Shown here: in pieces, positions 1 to 8,609 of the stretch | How the letters are laid out: every line of letters starts with the position of its first letter | Numbering within the stretch: position 1 is the first letter of the stretch | Assembly (NCBI RefSeq): GCF_014750655.1 | Contig: NZ_JABBXD010000002.1 | Span: 199,184 to 263,183, forward strand | Direction: 5' to 3' | Length of the DNA stretch: 64,000 nt | DNA from: Salinimonas profundi | Lineage (GTDB): Bacteria > Pseudomonadota > Gammaproteobacteria > Enterobacterales > Alteromonadaceae | Program-made: the position numbers and the translations under genes | The notes under the pieces: model-generated | The model's input: the letters and a program-made list of their open reading frames with translations, nothing else | The model's database searches: none | What the model was told of the DNA's origin: nothing

Positions 1-3000
1 AATATTTTTTTCACATTGCTTTGATGCAGCGTGCCCAGTTCGTCAATGGGCCAGTGAACTGTCGTGCTGTCGTCACTGCGCAACAGGCGGGTAAATGCCA
101 GTAAGAATTTACATAAAATCAGATAAGCCATGCCGTGACTGGATGACTCGTTTAGCTGACGGTCGGTACGAATAATCAGGTCACTGTTGCCTTCGCGAAG
201 ATGCAGCTCAATATCCAGTAGCTTGCTGATCCCGCCGGTCAGGGCTGCGCGCCCCAAAATATCCAGCACCCGGCGCATGCTTTGCCCGTACTCCTCGTCG
301 GGTAATTCAGCAGCCCCAGAGGCCATCCACTCATCATAAAGCCCTCTGAACTGCTCCAGCTCCGGCCAGAATTCAAGTTCACTGATGCGTGAGCGGATTT
401 TTACCGCAGAATCCGACACGCCATCTAAAAACAGTTCGCTGTCGACTTCTTTGGTGATGCGGCGGCTCTGACTGACAATGCGTTTATCAATGTCTGCCAA
501 AACATAGTAATACTGTGTGAGGTCGGCACCGAATATCCGCCCCTGCTCTTTTAGCCCCTGCAGTTTCTGCGGAACAATCACATTCAGTAGCTGTGACAGA
601 TGCGTCACCATTCTGCGATGGTCAATCCCCTTCACACCATGTGCGTTGATCACTGCACATTCCTGACGAGCCCGCTCCCAGGTATCGGACAAACCTGTGC
701 CAGCCTGCGCAGCGATAAGCTGATCAAAGCGTTCGACGTAATTACGAACATCGCTCAGCAGCTCCTCGCGCTCCTGTAACAACGCCTGGGCCTGCGACAG
801 TCGCTGACCTATGCTGACATCATCAAAGCGTTGTTCATCGGGGTGTTCACCGCTTGCCAGTGATATGCGCGCCAAAGCCTTACCCAGTGAAGTAACCTGG
901 TCAAGCTGCTCTGTAGCTGTTTTTAGCGTAACCTCAAGCTTCTGCTGTGCTTCAAGCAATGATTCCCGGGTTTCGCGGTACGTACTGTTCTCCTGCGCAA
1001 GGCTACGCTCAGCATCGGACAGGGTTTTGCGCGCCTCGCTCAAGCCGCTTTGCCATTTAACCTTGTGACCGGTAAACACCGTTTGATACCAGCGCTCGTA
1101 ATCACTCACTTTATGTCGCTGCGATTCGGTTTTTGTGATGCTGTCTTTGAGTGATTTGATACGCTTTTTCAGCTGACCAATTTCGTCAACATCCACGCCG
1201 CGGTTGTTCAGCTCACTTTCCAGCCAGGCTTCCATATCTTTGCGGTCGCTGGCCGCCAGCTCTCTGGCTTTCTTAATATCAGCGTCACACTGCGCAATTT
1301 GTGCTTTGGTATCGCCAATTAATTGCTGCCAGTGGAAACGATGTTCTGTCTGGGCTTCGCGTAACTGGTCGTTCAGCTCATCGTTATCCGATTCAAACTG
1401 CGCGACGATTTTTTTCTGCGACTGAGTATTTGCATCAAGTTTGCCACGGGCTTTTTGCTTTCTTTGTGATAACGCCTGCTGGTACTCGCTTAACAAACCA
1501 TCTTTATCTTGCTGAGCACGCTTGCGGGCAGACTCGGCGCTGCGTACAAGGTTATCTTTTTGGGTCAGCGCCAACTCAGCATTTCGCACATCTTCATTGG
1601 CTTTGGCCAGTGTCTGCTCACATGTGTTTTGTTGCACCAATGCATCTTTCTGGCGCTGCTGTGCATCACTAAGCTGCTGTTTCAGCGCCTGCTCGCTTTG
1701 GGCGTATTCAGGGGTATCCAGCATATCAGTGGATAAATCGATACCGTAAAGCCCTGCACTATTTTCCGTTGTGCGCGGGGTTAAGTCGGTCCGACCCAGC
1801 AGTTCAGGGCGAAGAACTTTGCCCAGGGTTTGCTCCCAGCTTTCTACATTTTTGCGTAAAAATTCCAGTAATGAACCTTCCCCCGGATAGAGCAGCTGAT
1901 TCACCGCGGCAACGGCTTTTTCTTCTTTTTGATATAACTGGCGAGCCTTATCCAGCGCCTGAGATGCTTCCTGGCGCGATTGCTGTAACTTGTGATGCTG
2001 CGACTGCGCCTGACGGTACTCAGTGCGCGCCGCATCCTCATTAATGGTGGCTTCTTTAATCGTTGCATCCATCAGATCTAACTGAGACTGCTCGAACTCA
2101 TTGAAGCCAACATTGTTTACGCTACCTTTTAGCTTCGCCTCAGCAACTTTAAGCTCGCTGAGTTGTGCCTGAAAGGCTTCTTTAAGCGACTGCTGACGCT
2201 GAGCAAAGGACGCTTTAATTTCATGCAACGCATCGCTTTCCTGTTGCTGCTGCTCGCTGTGTTTTTCGGCCGCTTCCTGACGTGAAGCAGAAAGTTGCTC
2301 CAGTGTCGCATTTAACTTCTCACCCGCCTCCGCCAGACGTCGTGCGTAAGCTGATTCAATATCCTGGTGTTTTTCAGTTAACAGGCTGTAGCGGGCTGAC
2401 ACAGTTTCCAGTTCATTTTGCCACTGCGCAAGACTGGCGACATCTTCTCGCAATTGCTCAATATCCAACTCTTGCCACTGTTCATATTCACGCTCCACCG
2501 CTTCAAGTTCGGCGGAGAATTTCTCGACATCGGCACGAGCACCGGAGACCGTCTGATTGAGTAGGTCGCGGCGTTCATACCACTGGGCATCGCTTTGTTT
2601 TCGCTGATGATGATTATCTTCAAGGGATGTTTTTGCCTGCTCCGCCCGTGCCGACAACTGGCTCTTATCCTGTTCAAATTGCCCTTTCAGCATGCCCAGT
2701 GTTTGTTCTGCGGTGGTCAGGGCCAGATTAGCCTGCTCTAGCTTGGTAAACTCGGGGCGGATACGGTCAAACTGCTTGATGAGCTGGCACTCTTTCAGCC
2801 AGTCGTCCACACGATTACGACTGAGGCTGGAGGTTGGCGGCTGAACCCCATCTTCTTCCAAAATGGCGGCAATCATCGCCTTGATGGTTTCCATTTTGCC
2901 TTCTTTCGAATGCACTGCCTTGGCAAGTTTTTCCATGTGACGAATATGCGATTGCTGTGAGCACAGACTAAAGATACGCGCATAGCCAAGTAACTCTCGG

Positions 3001-3494
3001 GCATTACTGCTTTGATTCAGTACGCCCTGATCATTTTGTAAAATCGCCCGGAAATCTTTGGTGTTCAGCTGGCTGGTCACCAATACGTTATTTCGCTTCA
3101 TCGCACGCGCTAATTCGACACTTGATACACTGCTATGCTTATTGTTTTTTTGCTCATACAAATAGTCAGTTATATCAAACGGCTTACCGATGAACCGGTA
3201 GTTCACGCCACTGCCAGAGGAGCTTAGCACCACCTGACACAAATCCCCTTCCGGGCGGGTATATTCGTAAATAATGAAACTGGAGGTGCGAGGCAAGTAC
3301 CATTTTTCAAAGCTGTCGCGCGTTGCTGGTACAACGCGGCTGGGATACTCACCATAAAAGACAGGAATCAATCGTTGTAATGTTGTTTTTCCCGACGCAT
3401 TGGTTCCGCAGATATTGGTGTGCCCGTCAAGCTTCAGCTCGACAACACCGGGAAGATGAGTATCAATTAAAATTATGCGTTTTAAACCAGCCAT
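1..3494 (-). CDS. SMC-like ATP-binding protein, DUF3584 type (3' end outside window)
   Basis: An open frame runs on the minus strand from an ATG at 3494 past the window edge, giving at least 1164 residues. Residues 30-37 are a Walker A motif (GTNASGKT). Soon after comes a YLP motif; GKT plus YLP are the two motifs I recall as defining DUF3584. A long Gln/Glu/Lys/Ala-rich coiled coil fills the middle. Near the visible end is an ABC-signature-like SSHG segment and then a Walker B-like WPIDELG. This is SMC/SbcC/MukB architecture: ATPase head halves separated by a coiled coil, normally a DNA-binding or DNA-organising machine. An AGGA ribosome site precedes the ATG. Family members are around 1000-1230 aa, so probably little is missing. 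Partner genes (kleisin- or MksE-like) would lie left of the window, so a condensin-like or defence role cannot be judged here. Confidence 0.85.
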   Translation of the reverse strand, partial: MAGLKRIILIDTHLPGVVELKLDGHTNICGTNASGKTTLQRLIPVFYGEYPSRVVPATRDSFEKWYLPRTSSFIIYEYTRPEGDLCQVVLSSSGSGVNYRFIGKPFDITDYLYEQKNNKHSSVSSVELARAMKRNNVLVTSQLNTKDFRAILQNDQGVLNQSSNARELLGYARIFSLCSQQSHIRHMEKLAKAVHSKEGKMETIKAMIAAILEEDGVQPPTSSLSRNRVDDWLKECQLIKQFDRIRPEFTKLEQANLALTTAEQTLGMLKGQFEQDKSQLSARAEQAKTSLEDNHHQRKQSDAQWYERRDLLNQTVSGARADVEKFSAELEAVEREYEQWQELDIEQLREDVASLAQWQNELETVSARYSLLTEKHQDIESAYARRLAEAGEKLNATLEQLSASRQEAAEKHSEQQQQESDALHEIKASFAQRQQSLKEAFQAQLSELKVAEAKLKGSVNNVGFNEFEQSQLDLMDATIKEATINEDAARTEYRQAQSQHHKLQQSRQEASQALDKARQLYQKEEKAVAAVNQLLYPGEGSLLEFLRKNVESWEQTLGKVLRPELLGRTDLTPRTTENSAGLYGIDLSTDMLDTPEYAQSEQALKQQLSDAQQRQKDALVQQNTCEQTLAKANEDVRNAELALTQKDNLVRSAESARKRAQQDKDGLLSEYQQALSQRKQKARGKLDANTQSQKKIVAQFESDNDELNDQLREAQTEHRFHWQQLIGDTKAQIAQCDADIKKARELAASDRKDMEAWLESELNNRGVDVDEIGQLKKRIKSLKDSITKTESQRHKVSDYERWYQTVFTGHKVKWQSGLSEARKTLSDAERSLAQENSTYRETRESLLEAQQKLEVTLKTATEQLDQVTSLGKALARISLASGEHPDEQRFDDVSIGQRLSQAQALLQEREELLSDVRNYVERFDQLIAAQAGTGLSDTWERARQECAVINAHGVKGIDHRRMVTHLSQLLNVIVPQKLQGLKEQGRIFGADLTQYYYVLADIDKRIVSQSRRITKEVDSELFLDGVSDSAVKIRSRISELEFWPELEQFRGLYDEWMASGAAELPDEEYGQSMRRVLDILGRAALTGGISKLLDIELHLREGNSDLIIRTDRQLNESSSHGMAYLILCKFLLAFTRLLRSDDSTTVHWPIDELGTLHQSNVKKI

Positions 3495-3678
3495 AGAATT
3501 CCTGTTGTTGCGTGGTGACGACGGCGCAGCACTTTTGTGAAACGGCAAATAAAGAATGCCGATAGTTATCGTTAAGAGGTTGCCTTGCCCACTTTTACAG
3601 CGCACGAAAGTGTATTATGAATTGCAGAATTTTCCCAGCCTGTATGTGTATGCCCGCTCATACTGCATACAGCTACGC

Positions 3679-3719
3679 AAGGGCAAAAGAAAAGGCCGCC
3701 CTTTCAGGGGCGGCCTTCT
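3679..3719 (-). terminator. Rho-independent terminator of ffh
   Basis: A GC-rich hairpin (AAGGCCGCCC paired with GGGCGGCCTT, 3692-3718) is followed on the minus strand by TTTTCTTTT. It lies just downstream of the ffh stop codon. Confidence 0.85.
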
Positions 3720-3737
3720 TATCATATGTAACTGCGC

Positions 3738-5129
3738 TTAGCGCGGCGGGAACATACCACCGCCGCCGCCCATGCCACCACCACCGGGTGGCATCATGCC
3801 TTTCATCTGGCGCATCATTTTTTTCATACCGCCACCGGACATTTTTTTCATCATCTTCTGCATTTGCGTGAATTGCTTCAGCAGCCGGTTCACATCCTGG
3901 ATCTGCGTGCCCGAGCCAGCCGCGATGCGACGCTTGCGCGAGCCTTTTATGATGTCAGGACGAGCTCGTTCACCCGGCGTCATCGAGTTGATGATGGCTT
4001 CCATCTGATTAAACTGCTTGTCGTTGGCACTGTCTTTGATTTTCGCCGACATATTGCCCATGCCGGGCAACTTGTCCATCAGCCCCATCATGCCGCCCAT
4101 GTTCTTCATTTGCTCAAGCTGCTCTTTGAAGTCCTGAAGATCAAAGCCTTTGCCTTTCTGAACTTTTTTCGCCAGTTGCTGAGCCTTGTTTTTATCAACC
4201 TTACGCTCAACTTCTTCGATAAGACTCAGTACATCGCCCATCCCCAGGATGCGTGATGCAACACGTTCAGGGTGGAAGGGTTCAAGGGCATCGACTTTCT
4301 CGCCCATACCCATGAATTTGATTGGCTTACCAGTAATCTGACGCACAGACAGCGCCGCACCACCACGGGCGTCACCATCGGCTTTGGTCAGAATCACACC
4401 GGTTAATGGCAGTGCATCATTGAATGCCTTTGCCGTGTTCGCCGCATCCTGACCGGTCATCGCATCAACAACAAACAGCGTCTCAACCGGCTCTACGGCG
4501 GCATGAAGCGCCTTGATTTCATCCATCATGTCGCTATCGACATGCAAACGGCCGGCGGTATCGACTAACAGCACGTCATAAAATTGCTTACGCGCACTGT
4601 CTATCGCGCCTTCAACAATATCGACAGGCGTTTGTAAAACGGTAGAAGGATGGAAACCAACATTGACTTCATTTGCCAGAGTTTCAAGCTGTTTGATCGC
4701 AGCGGGCCGGTAGATATCCGCACTCACCACCATGACCTTTTTCTTTTCGCGCTCAGTCAGGTATTTGGCAAGCTTACCCACGCTGGTGGTTTTACCCGCC
4801 CCCTGCAGACCCGCCATCAACACAACAGCTGGCGGTTTGGTTGCCAGGTTCAGCTTTTCATTCGCTTCACCCATAACCGCTTCAAGCTCAGACTGGACAA
4901 TTTTGATAAATACCTGGCCAGGCTTGAGGCTTTTTGAGACTTCGGCACCCACAGCCCGCGCTTTTACCTGCGCGACGAACTCCTTGACCACAGGCAGTGC
5001 AACGTCTGCTTCAAGCAGCGCCATGCGCACTTCGCGAAGTGTCTCTTTGATATTGTCTTCGGTAAGCCGCCCCCGCCCGCTGATATTGCGCAGCGACTGG
5101 CCAAGGCGGTCGGATAAATTCTCAAACAT
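3738..5129 (-). CDS. ffh: Signal recognition particle protein Ffh (SRP54)
   Basis: GTPase of the signal recognition particle: with 4.5S RNA it binds signal sequences of nascent membrane proteins and docks at FtsY. The 463-aa product from the ATG at 5129 begins MFENLSDRLGQ, the usual Ffh N terminus; a frame extension back to 5192 adds 21 residues not typical of the family. Visible elements in order: N-terminal helical bundle, G1 loop GLQGAGKTT, DTAGR (G3), TKADGDARGG (G4), then a methionine-rich M domain with the SGSG RNA-binding segment and a Met/Gly-rich tail. Divergent from ypjD, as in Escherichia coli, where ffh, ypjD and yfjD are neighbours. No alteration seen in key motifs. Confidence 0.98.
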   Translation of the reverse strand: MFENLSDRLGQSLRNISGRGRLTEDNIKETLREVRMALLEADVALPVVKEFVAQVKARAVGAEVSKSLKPGQVFIKIVQSELEAVMGEANEKLNLATKPPAVVLMAGLQGAGKTTSVGKLAKYLTEREKKKVMVVSADIYRPAAIKQLETLANEVNVGFHPSTVLQTPVDIVEGAIDSARKQFYDVLLVDTAGRLHVDSDMMDEIKALHAAVEPVETLFVVDAMTGQDAANTAKAFNDALPLTGVILTKADGDARGGAALSVRQITGKPIKFMGMGEKVDALEPFHPERVASRILGMGDVLSLIEEVERKVDKNKAQQLAKKVQKGKGFDLQDFKEQLEQMKNMGGMMGLMDKLPGMGNMSAKIKDSANDKQFNQMEAIINSMTPGERARPDIIKGSRKRRIAAGSGTQIQDVNRLLKQFTQMQKMMKKMSGGGMKKMMRQMKGMMPPGGGGMGGGGGMFPPR

Positions 5130-5366
5130 ACAAAGCAGTCTTTTATTGATGATAATTAACAGGAGACAGTATAACGAAAATTGGCCGCACAACGTACCAT
5201 TGTTGTTACACTTTTGTGTTTAGATGGCTCTGATTAGGTGAAAAACAATAGCAATGGTTGAATTTATCGGTCACTTACAGTATCAATAGCGGCGGGCAAA
5301 TACATCGCTGTGGCTTGCTCTGCATCGGATTATAGCCTTTCAGGACTGTCTTTTACGGGAATTTTA

Positions 5367-6161
5367 ATGACCACGCCTTTTGCCATTGCGGCCATCATTT
5401 TTTACTTTTTCAGTGCGGCACTGCTTGTCAGGCGTTTCGTTCAGCATCAGCATTCCGAAAATATTGCGCTGCCACAAACGGTGGCAGTACTGGCCGCGCT
5501 GGCGCACATTGTTTTTCTGGTGCAGGCGATAATGATCGCGCCCGGCCAGAATATGAGTATTACCAATGTGTTGTCTCTGGTGTCCTGGTTAATCAGCAGC
5601 ACAATGCTGGCCTCGACCAGAGTATTACCAAATCAGATATTATTACCTGTGGTGTTTTGTTTTTCAGCGCTGACGGTGGCAGCCTCGTTGCTCATTCCCG
5701 TCGAGCACATCATGCACATTGAGCTGCAACCCGGACTGGTGATTCACATCACCTTGTCATTGTTCGCCTATGGCGCTCTGGTTATTGCATTTTTATACGC
5801 TCTTCAGATGTCATACATCACCTATCGTTTGAAGCAGAAAGGGTCAAGCCTGCTCCATTCCTCGCTGCCACCACTGATGATGGTAGAAGGCGTCATGTTC
5901 AAGCTGGTTCAGATTGGCACGGTACTGCTTGTTATTTCACTTATTAGTGGATTCGTATTTCTTGAAGATATGTTCAGTAAGCAATACGCGCATAAAACTG
6001 TACTTTCCATGTTTGCACTGGTGCTTTATGTTATCGTATTAGCAGGTCAGAAATTAAAAGGCTGGCGGGCCCGCCAGGCAATCATTTTAAATGTGATTGG
6101 TGTGTTGCTACTGAGCGTTGCGTATTTTGGCAGCCGCTTTGTCCGCGAGTTTTTGTTGTAA
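5367..6161 (+). CDS. ypjD: Inner membrane protein YpjD (CcsA/cytochrome c assembly-like)
   Basis: A 264-aa, highly hydrophobic protein with about eight predicted membrane helices, related to the CcsA/CcmC haem-handling fold. Escherichia coli YpjD is 263 aa and sits in the same place beside ffh. The ATG at 5367 (MTTPFAIAAII) is preferred over a longer frame from 5310, because it gives the family length and starts directly in the first helix, with a purine-rich ACGGGA upstream. The physiological role of YpjD is not well established; a link to membrane protein quality control has been suggested for the E. coli gene. Transcribed away from ffh and towards the CorC-type gene. Confidence 0.93.
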   Translation: MTTPFAIAAIIFYFFSAALLVRRFVQHQHSENIALPQTVAVLAALAHIVFLVQAIMIAPGQNMSITNVLSLVSWLISSTMLASTRVLPNQILLPVVFCFSALTVAASLLIPVEHIMHIELQPGLVIHITLSLFAYGALVIAFLYALQMSYITYRLKQKGSSLLHSSLPPLMMVEGVMFKLVQIGTVLLVISLISGFVFLEDMFSKQYAHKTVLSMFALVLYVIVLAGQKLKGWRARQAIILNVIGVLLLSVAYFGSRFVREFLL

Positions 6162-6265
6162 GGGTAACCTCTGGCTTACTTTCTATCACTAAATCTGGTT
6201 TAGCCTTGCAACCTGCCCGTCAAATTACTACATTGAACATCACTTTAGGTACAGGAACCCAATAG

Positions 6266-7561
6266 TTGGACGACATATCTACCAGCACTCTGTTTATTAT
6301 TCTTGCGGTGCTAATTTTATTTTCAGCGTACTTCTCCAGTTCAGAAACAGGCATGATGTCGATAAACCGGTATCGGCTGAAGCATCTGCAAAAAGAAGGA
6401 AATAGTGCCGCTAACCGTGTCCAGCGTTTACTTGAGCGTCCTGACCGACTGATAGGCCTCATTCTCATAGGCAATAATCTGGTCAACATTGCGGCGTCGT
6501 CCATTGCAACAATCATTTGTGTACGGCTTTTCGGTGATTACTGGGGCTTTTTCGCCACCACCTTTGGTCTGACGTTGATATTGCTGATTTTTGCTGAGGT
6601 CACGCCCAAGACACTGGCAGCGCTGTATCCTGAAAAAATAGCCTTTCCCAGTTCTTTGATTTTGCTGCCTTTGCTTACTGTGATGTATCCGTTTGTTGCA
6701 CTGATTAACAGTATTACAAACGGTATTCTCTATTTGCTGAGAATTAATCCAACCAATGGCAGCGATGATTCGCTAAGCCGGGAAGAGTTACGCACAGTGG
6801 TGTATGAAGCTGGCGCTATGATTCCCAAGAAACACCAGGATATGCTGGTTAGTATTCTTGACCTGGAAAGTGTGACAGCAGAAGACATCATGGTGCCGCG
6901 CGCCGAAATTTTCGCCATCGACATTAATGACGACTGGAAAAAAATTCAGAAGCAGCTGACCAGCTCACAGCATACCCGTGTATTGTTGTATCGCGATAGC
7001 ATTGATGATGCTGTTGGTTTTGTTCATGTTCGCGATGCGTTGCGTCTGCTTTCCAAAGATCAATTTACCAAGTCAAGTTTGCTTCGGGCTGTCAGAGAAA
7101 TTTACTTCACGCCTGAATCTACCCCACTACATACTCTGATGTATAAGTTCCAGGCCGAAAAAGAGCGCATAGCCCTGGTGGTCGATGAATATGGCGACAT
7201 CATGGGACTGGTCACACTGGAAGATATTCTTGAAGAAATTATCGGTGACTTCACGACCAGCATGGTGCCGGATCATAGTAAAGAAGTGAATGTACAACAG
7301 GACGGCAGCGTATTGATTGATGGCAGTGCGAACATCCGTGATTTGAATAAGGAAATGGACTGGGCGCTACCCACAGAAGGCCCCAAAACACTTAATGGAC
7401 TGATTTTAGAGTATCTTGAAGAAATTCCGGAAAATAAAGTGAGTGTCCGGCTGGCTGGCTATCCGATTGAGATTGTGGATATCAACGAAAACATGATTAA
7501 AACGGTAAGAATCATGCCTGAATTTTACACCCGGCAGGCTGAACCGGAAACAGATAACTAG
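6266..7561 (+). CDS. CorC/HlyC (YfjD-type) CNNM-family membrane protein
   Basis: 431-aa homologue of E. coli YfjD. The N-terminal DUF21/CNNM membrane domain (about residues 1-180, opening with SAYFSSSETG) is followed by a CBS pair (about 190-330) and a CorC_HlyC domain (about 340-425). Such proteins are implicated in divalent cation (Mg/Co) homeostasis. The start is a TTG at 6266, chosen because translation from it begins at the conserved N terminus and an AGGA lies 11-12 bases upstream; no ATG gives a comparable start. It lies about 100 bases after ypjD in the same direction and conserves the enterobacterial ffh-ypjD-yfjD order, so co-transcription with ypjD is plausible. Confidence 0.93.
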   Translation: MDDISTSTLFIILAVLILFSAYFSSSETGMMSINRYRLKHLQKEGNSAANRVQRLLERPDRLIGLILIGNNLVNIAASSIATIICVRLFGDYWGFFATTFGLTLILLIFAEVTPKTLAALYPEKIAFPSSLILLPLLTVMYPFVALINSITNGILYLLRINPTNGSDDSLSREELRTVVYEAGAMIPKKHQDMLVSILDLESVTAEDIMVPRAEIFAIDINDDWKKIQKQLTSSQHTRVLLYRDSIDDAVGFVHVRDALRLLSKDQFTKSSLLRAVREIYFTPESTPLHTLMYKFQAEKERIALVVDEYGDIMGLVTLEDILEEIIGDFTTSMVPDHSKEVNVQQDGSVLIDGSANIRDLNKEMDWALPTEGPKTLNGLILEYLEEIPENKVSVRLAGYPIEIVDINENMIKTVRIMPEFYTRQAEPETDN

Positions 7562-7573
7562 CTAAGCAAGGCG

Positions 7574-7753
7574 TTACTTTTTAACTTGGGTACGCTTGGC
7601 TAACACCTGCGCTTTTGCAGCGGCGACTTTCGATGACAAGTTATTAAGCTTGCCCAGTAACTCACGCATCTCTTCATCTTCACGCAGATCCGACTCGGCC
7701 AGGTGGCTTTCGAGTGAACGCCTGAGAAGCTCAGGGATCGATTTGGTGGTCAT
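7574..7753 (-). CDS. Small hypothetical protein, 59 aa
   Basis: An ATG at 7753 opens a 59-codon frame ending in TAA at 7574-7576. Upstream on the coding strand is AGAGGA at suitable spacing. The product starts MTTKSIPELLRRSL and ends AKRTQVKK; it is charged and predicted helical, with an acidic centre (SDLREDEEMRELL) and a basic C terminus, and no signal peptide or membrane segment. It sits downstream of sixA on the same strand with a 166-base gap. I do not recognise a family. The good ribosome site and amphipathic helical composition support a real gene; conservation was not tested. Confidence 0.6.
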   Translation of the reverse strand: MTTKSIPELLRRSLESHLAESDLREDEEMRELLGKLNNLSSKVAAAKAQVLAKRTQVKK

Positions 7754-7919
7754 GGTGATGTCGTCCTCTACAAATACCTACCGGTAAACCACAGCGCATT
7801 GTTTGCTGCAGTCACTCACTAGATCTTATATCGGTCAGGATCGGGAGTTCTTAAGATCAATCGTCAAAAAAATGACAAAAAGTGAGCACTTCGGCCCGTG
7901 TTTGTGTGGTGAAGGGAAC

Positions 7920-8429
7920 TTAGCGCCCCTGATAATGCTCCAACAACTCGCCACGATGACCAATGCCGGAATAATTTATAACGGCCACGGACGCAGTAGC
8001 AAACAATGGCATGCGTTGTATCTGACAAATTTCATCTAGCAAATAGCTGACAAAGGGCATATGACTGACCACAAGTAATGATCGCAGAGGTTTAAGTCTG
8101 GTTCGGGATTGTTGAAGCAGCGCATCAATGTAATCATGTGTCAGATGGATATCCCCGTCTGGTACGATATCATTGCAAATCTGGTTATTCAGAAACCGGT
8201 GATGCTGTTGCATCACTTCAAAGGTTTGTTTCGTGCGACGATAGGGGGAAACAAGTGCCATATCAATTGTTTGACTTTGACTGTACTTTTCCAGCCATTT
8301 AGACGTAGCCAATGACTGTAACCGGCCATTGTCAGTCAGCTGCCGCTGACGGTCATCCCGACGAGCGGGCTCGGCTTCGCCATGGCGCATGATAAATAGC
8401 AAGGTAGAGTCGCTGCTTTGACGTGGCAT
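7920..8429 (-). CDS. sixA: Phosphohistidine phosphatase SixA
   Basis: 169-aa member of the histidine phosphatase (RHG) superfamily. Residues 15-17 are Arg-His-Gly, with His16 the expected phospho-accepting nucleophile; a second active-site His lies in VVSHMPFVSYLL. SixA removes phosphate from histidines in phosphotransfer proteins (ArcB HPt domain, nitrogen PTS components in E. coli). In E. coli sixA adjoins fadJ; here the two are separated by an M16 protease gene and a large GGDEF-EAL gene but remain in the same neighbourhood. Divergent from the M16 protease gene, so 8430-8609 holds both promoters. Confidence 0.93.
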   Translation of the reverse strand: MPRQSSDSTLLFIMRHGEAEPARRDDRQRQLTDNGRLQSLATSKWLEKYSQSQTIDMALVSPYRRTKQTFEVMQQHHRFLNNQICNDIVPDGDIHLTHDYIDALLQQSRTRLKPLRSLLVVSHMPFVSYLLDEICQIQRMPLFATASVAVINYSGIGHRGELLEHYQGR

Positions 8430-8609
8430 AACAATTATTAATACTATGGATTACTGCTGCGTAACAATATCAGAACTGCGTTTACACGCCTAGCGTTTAA
8501 AAAGAAACCTGATGTTGTTCGTACACATTTTTGCCTTAACTGATTGTGCTGTTCACTAGGCTGAAATACGGGTTTAAACGTGTCACTAATCCTTTGACCA
8601 GAGAGCATT

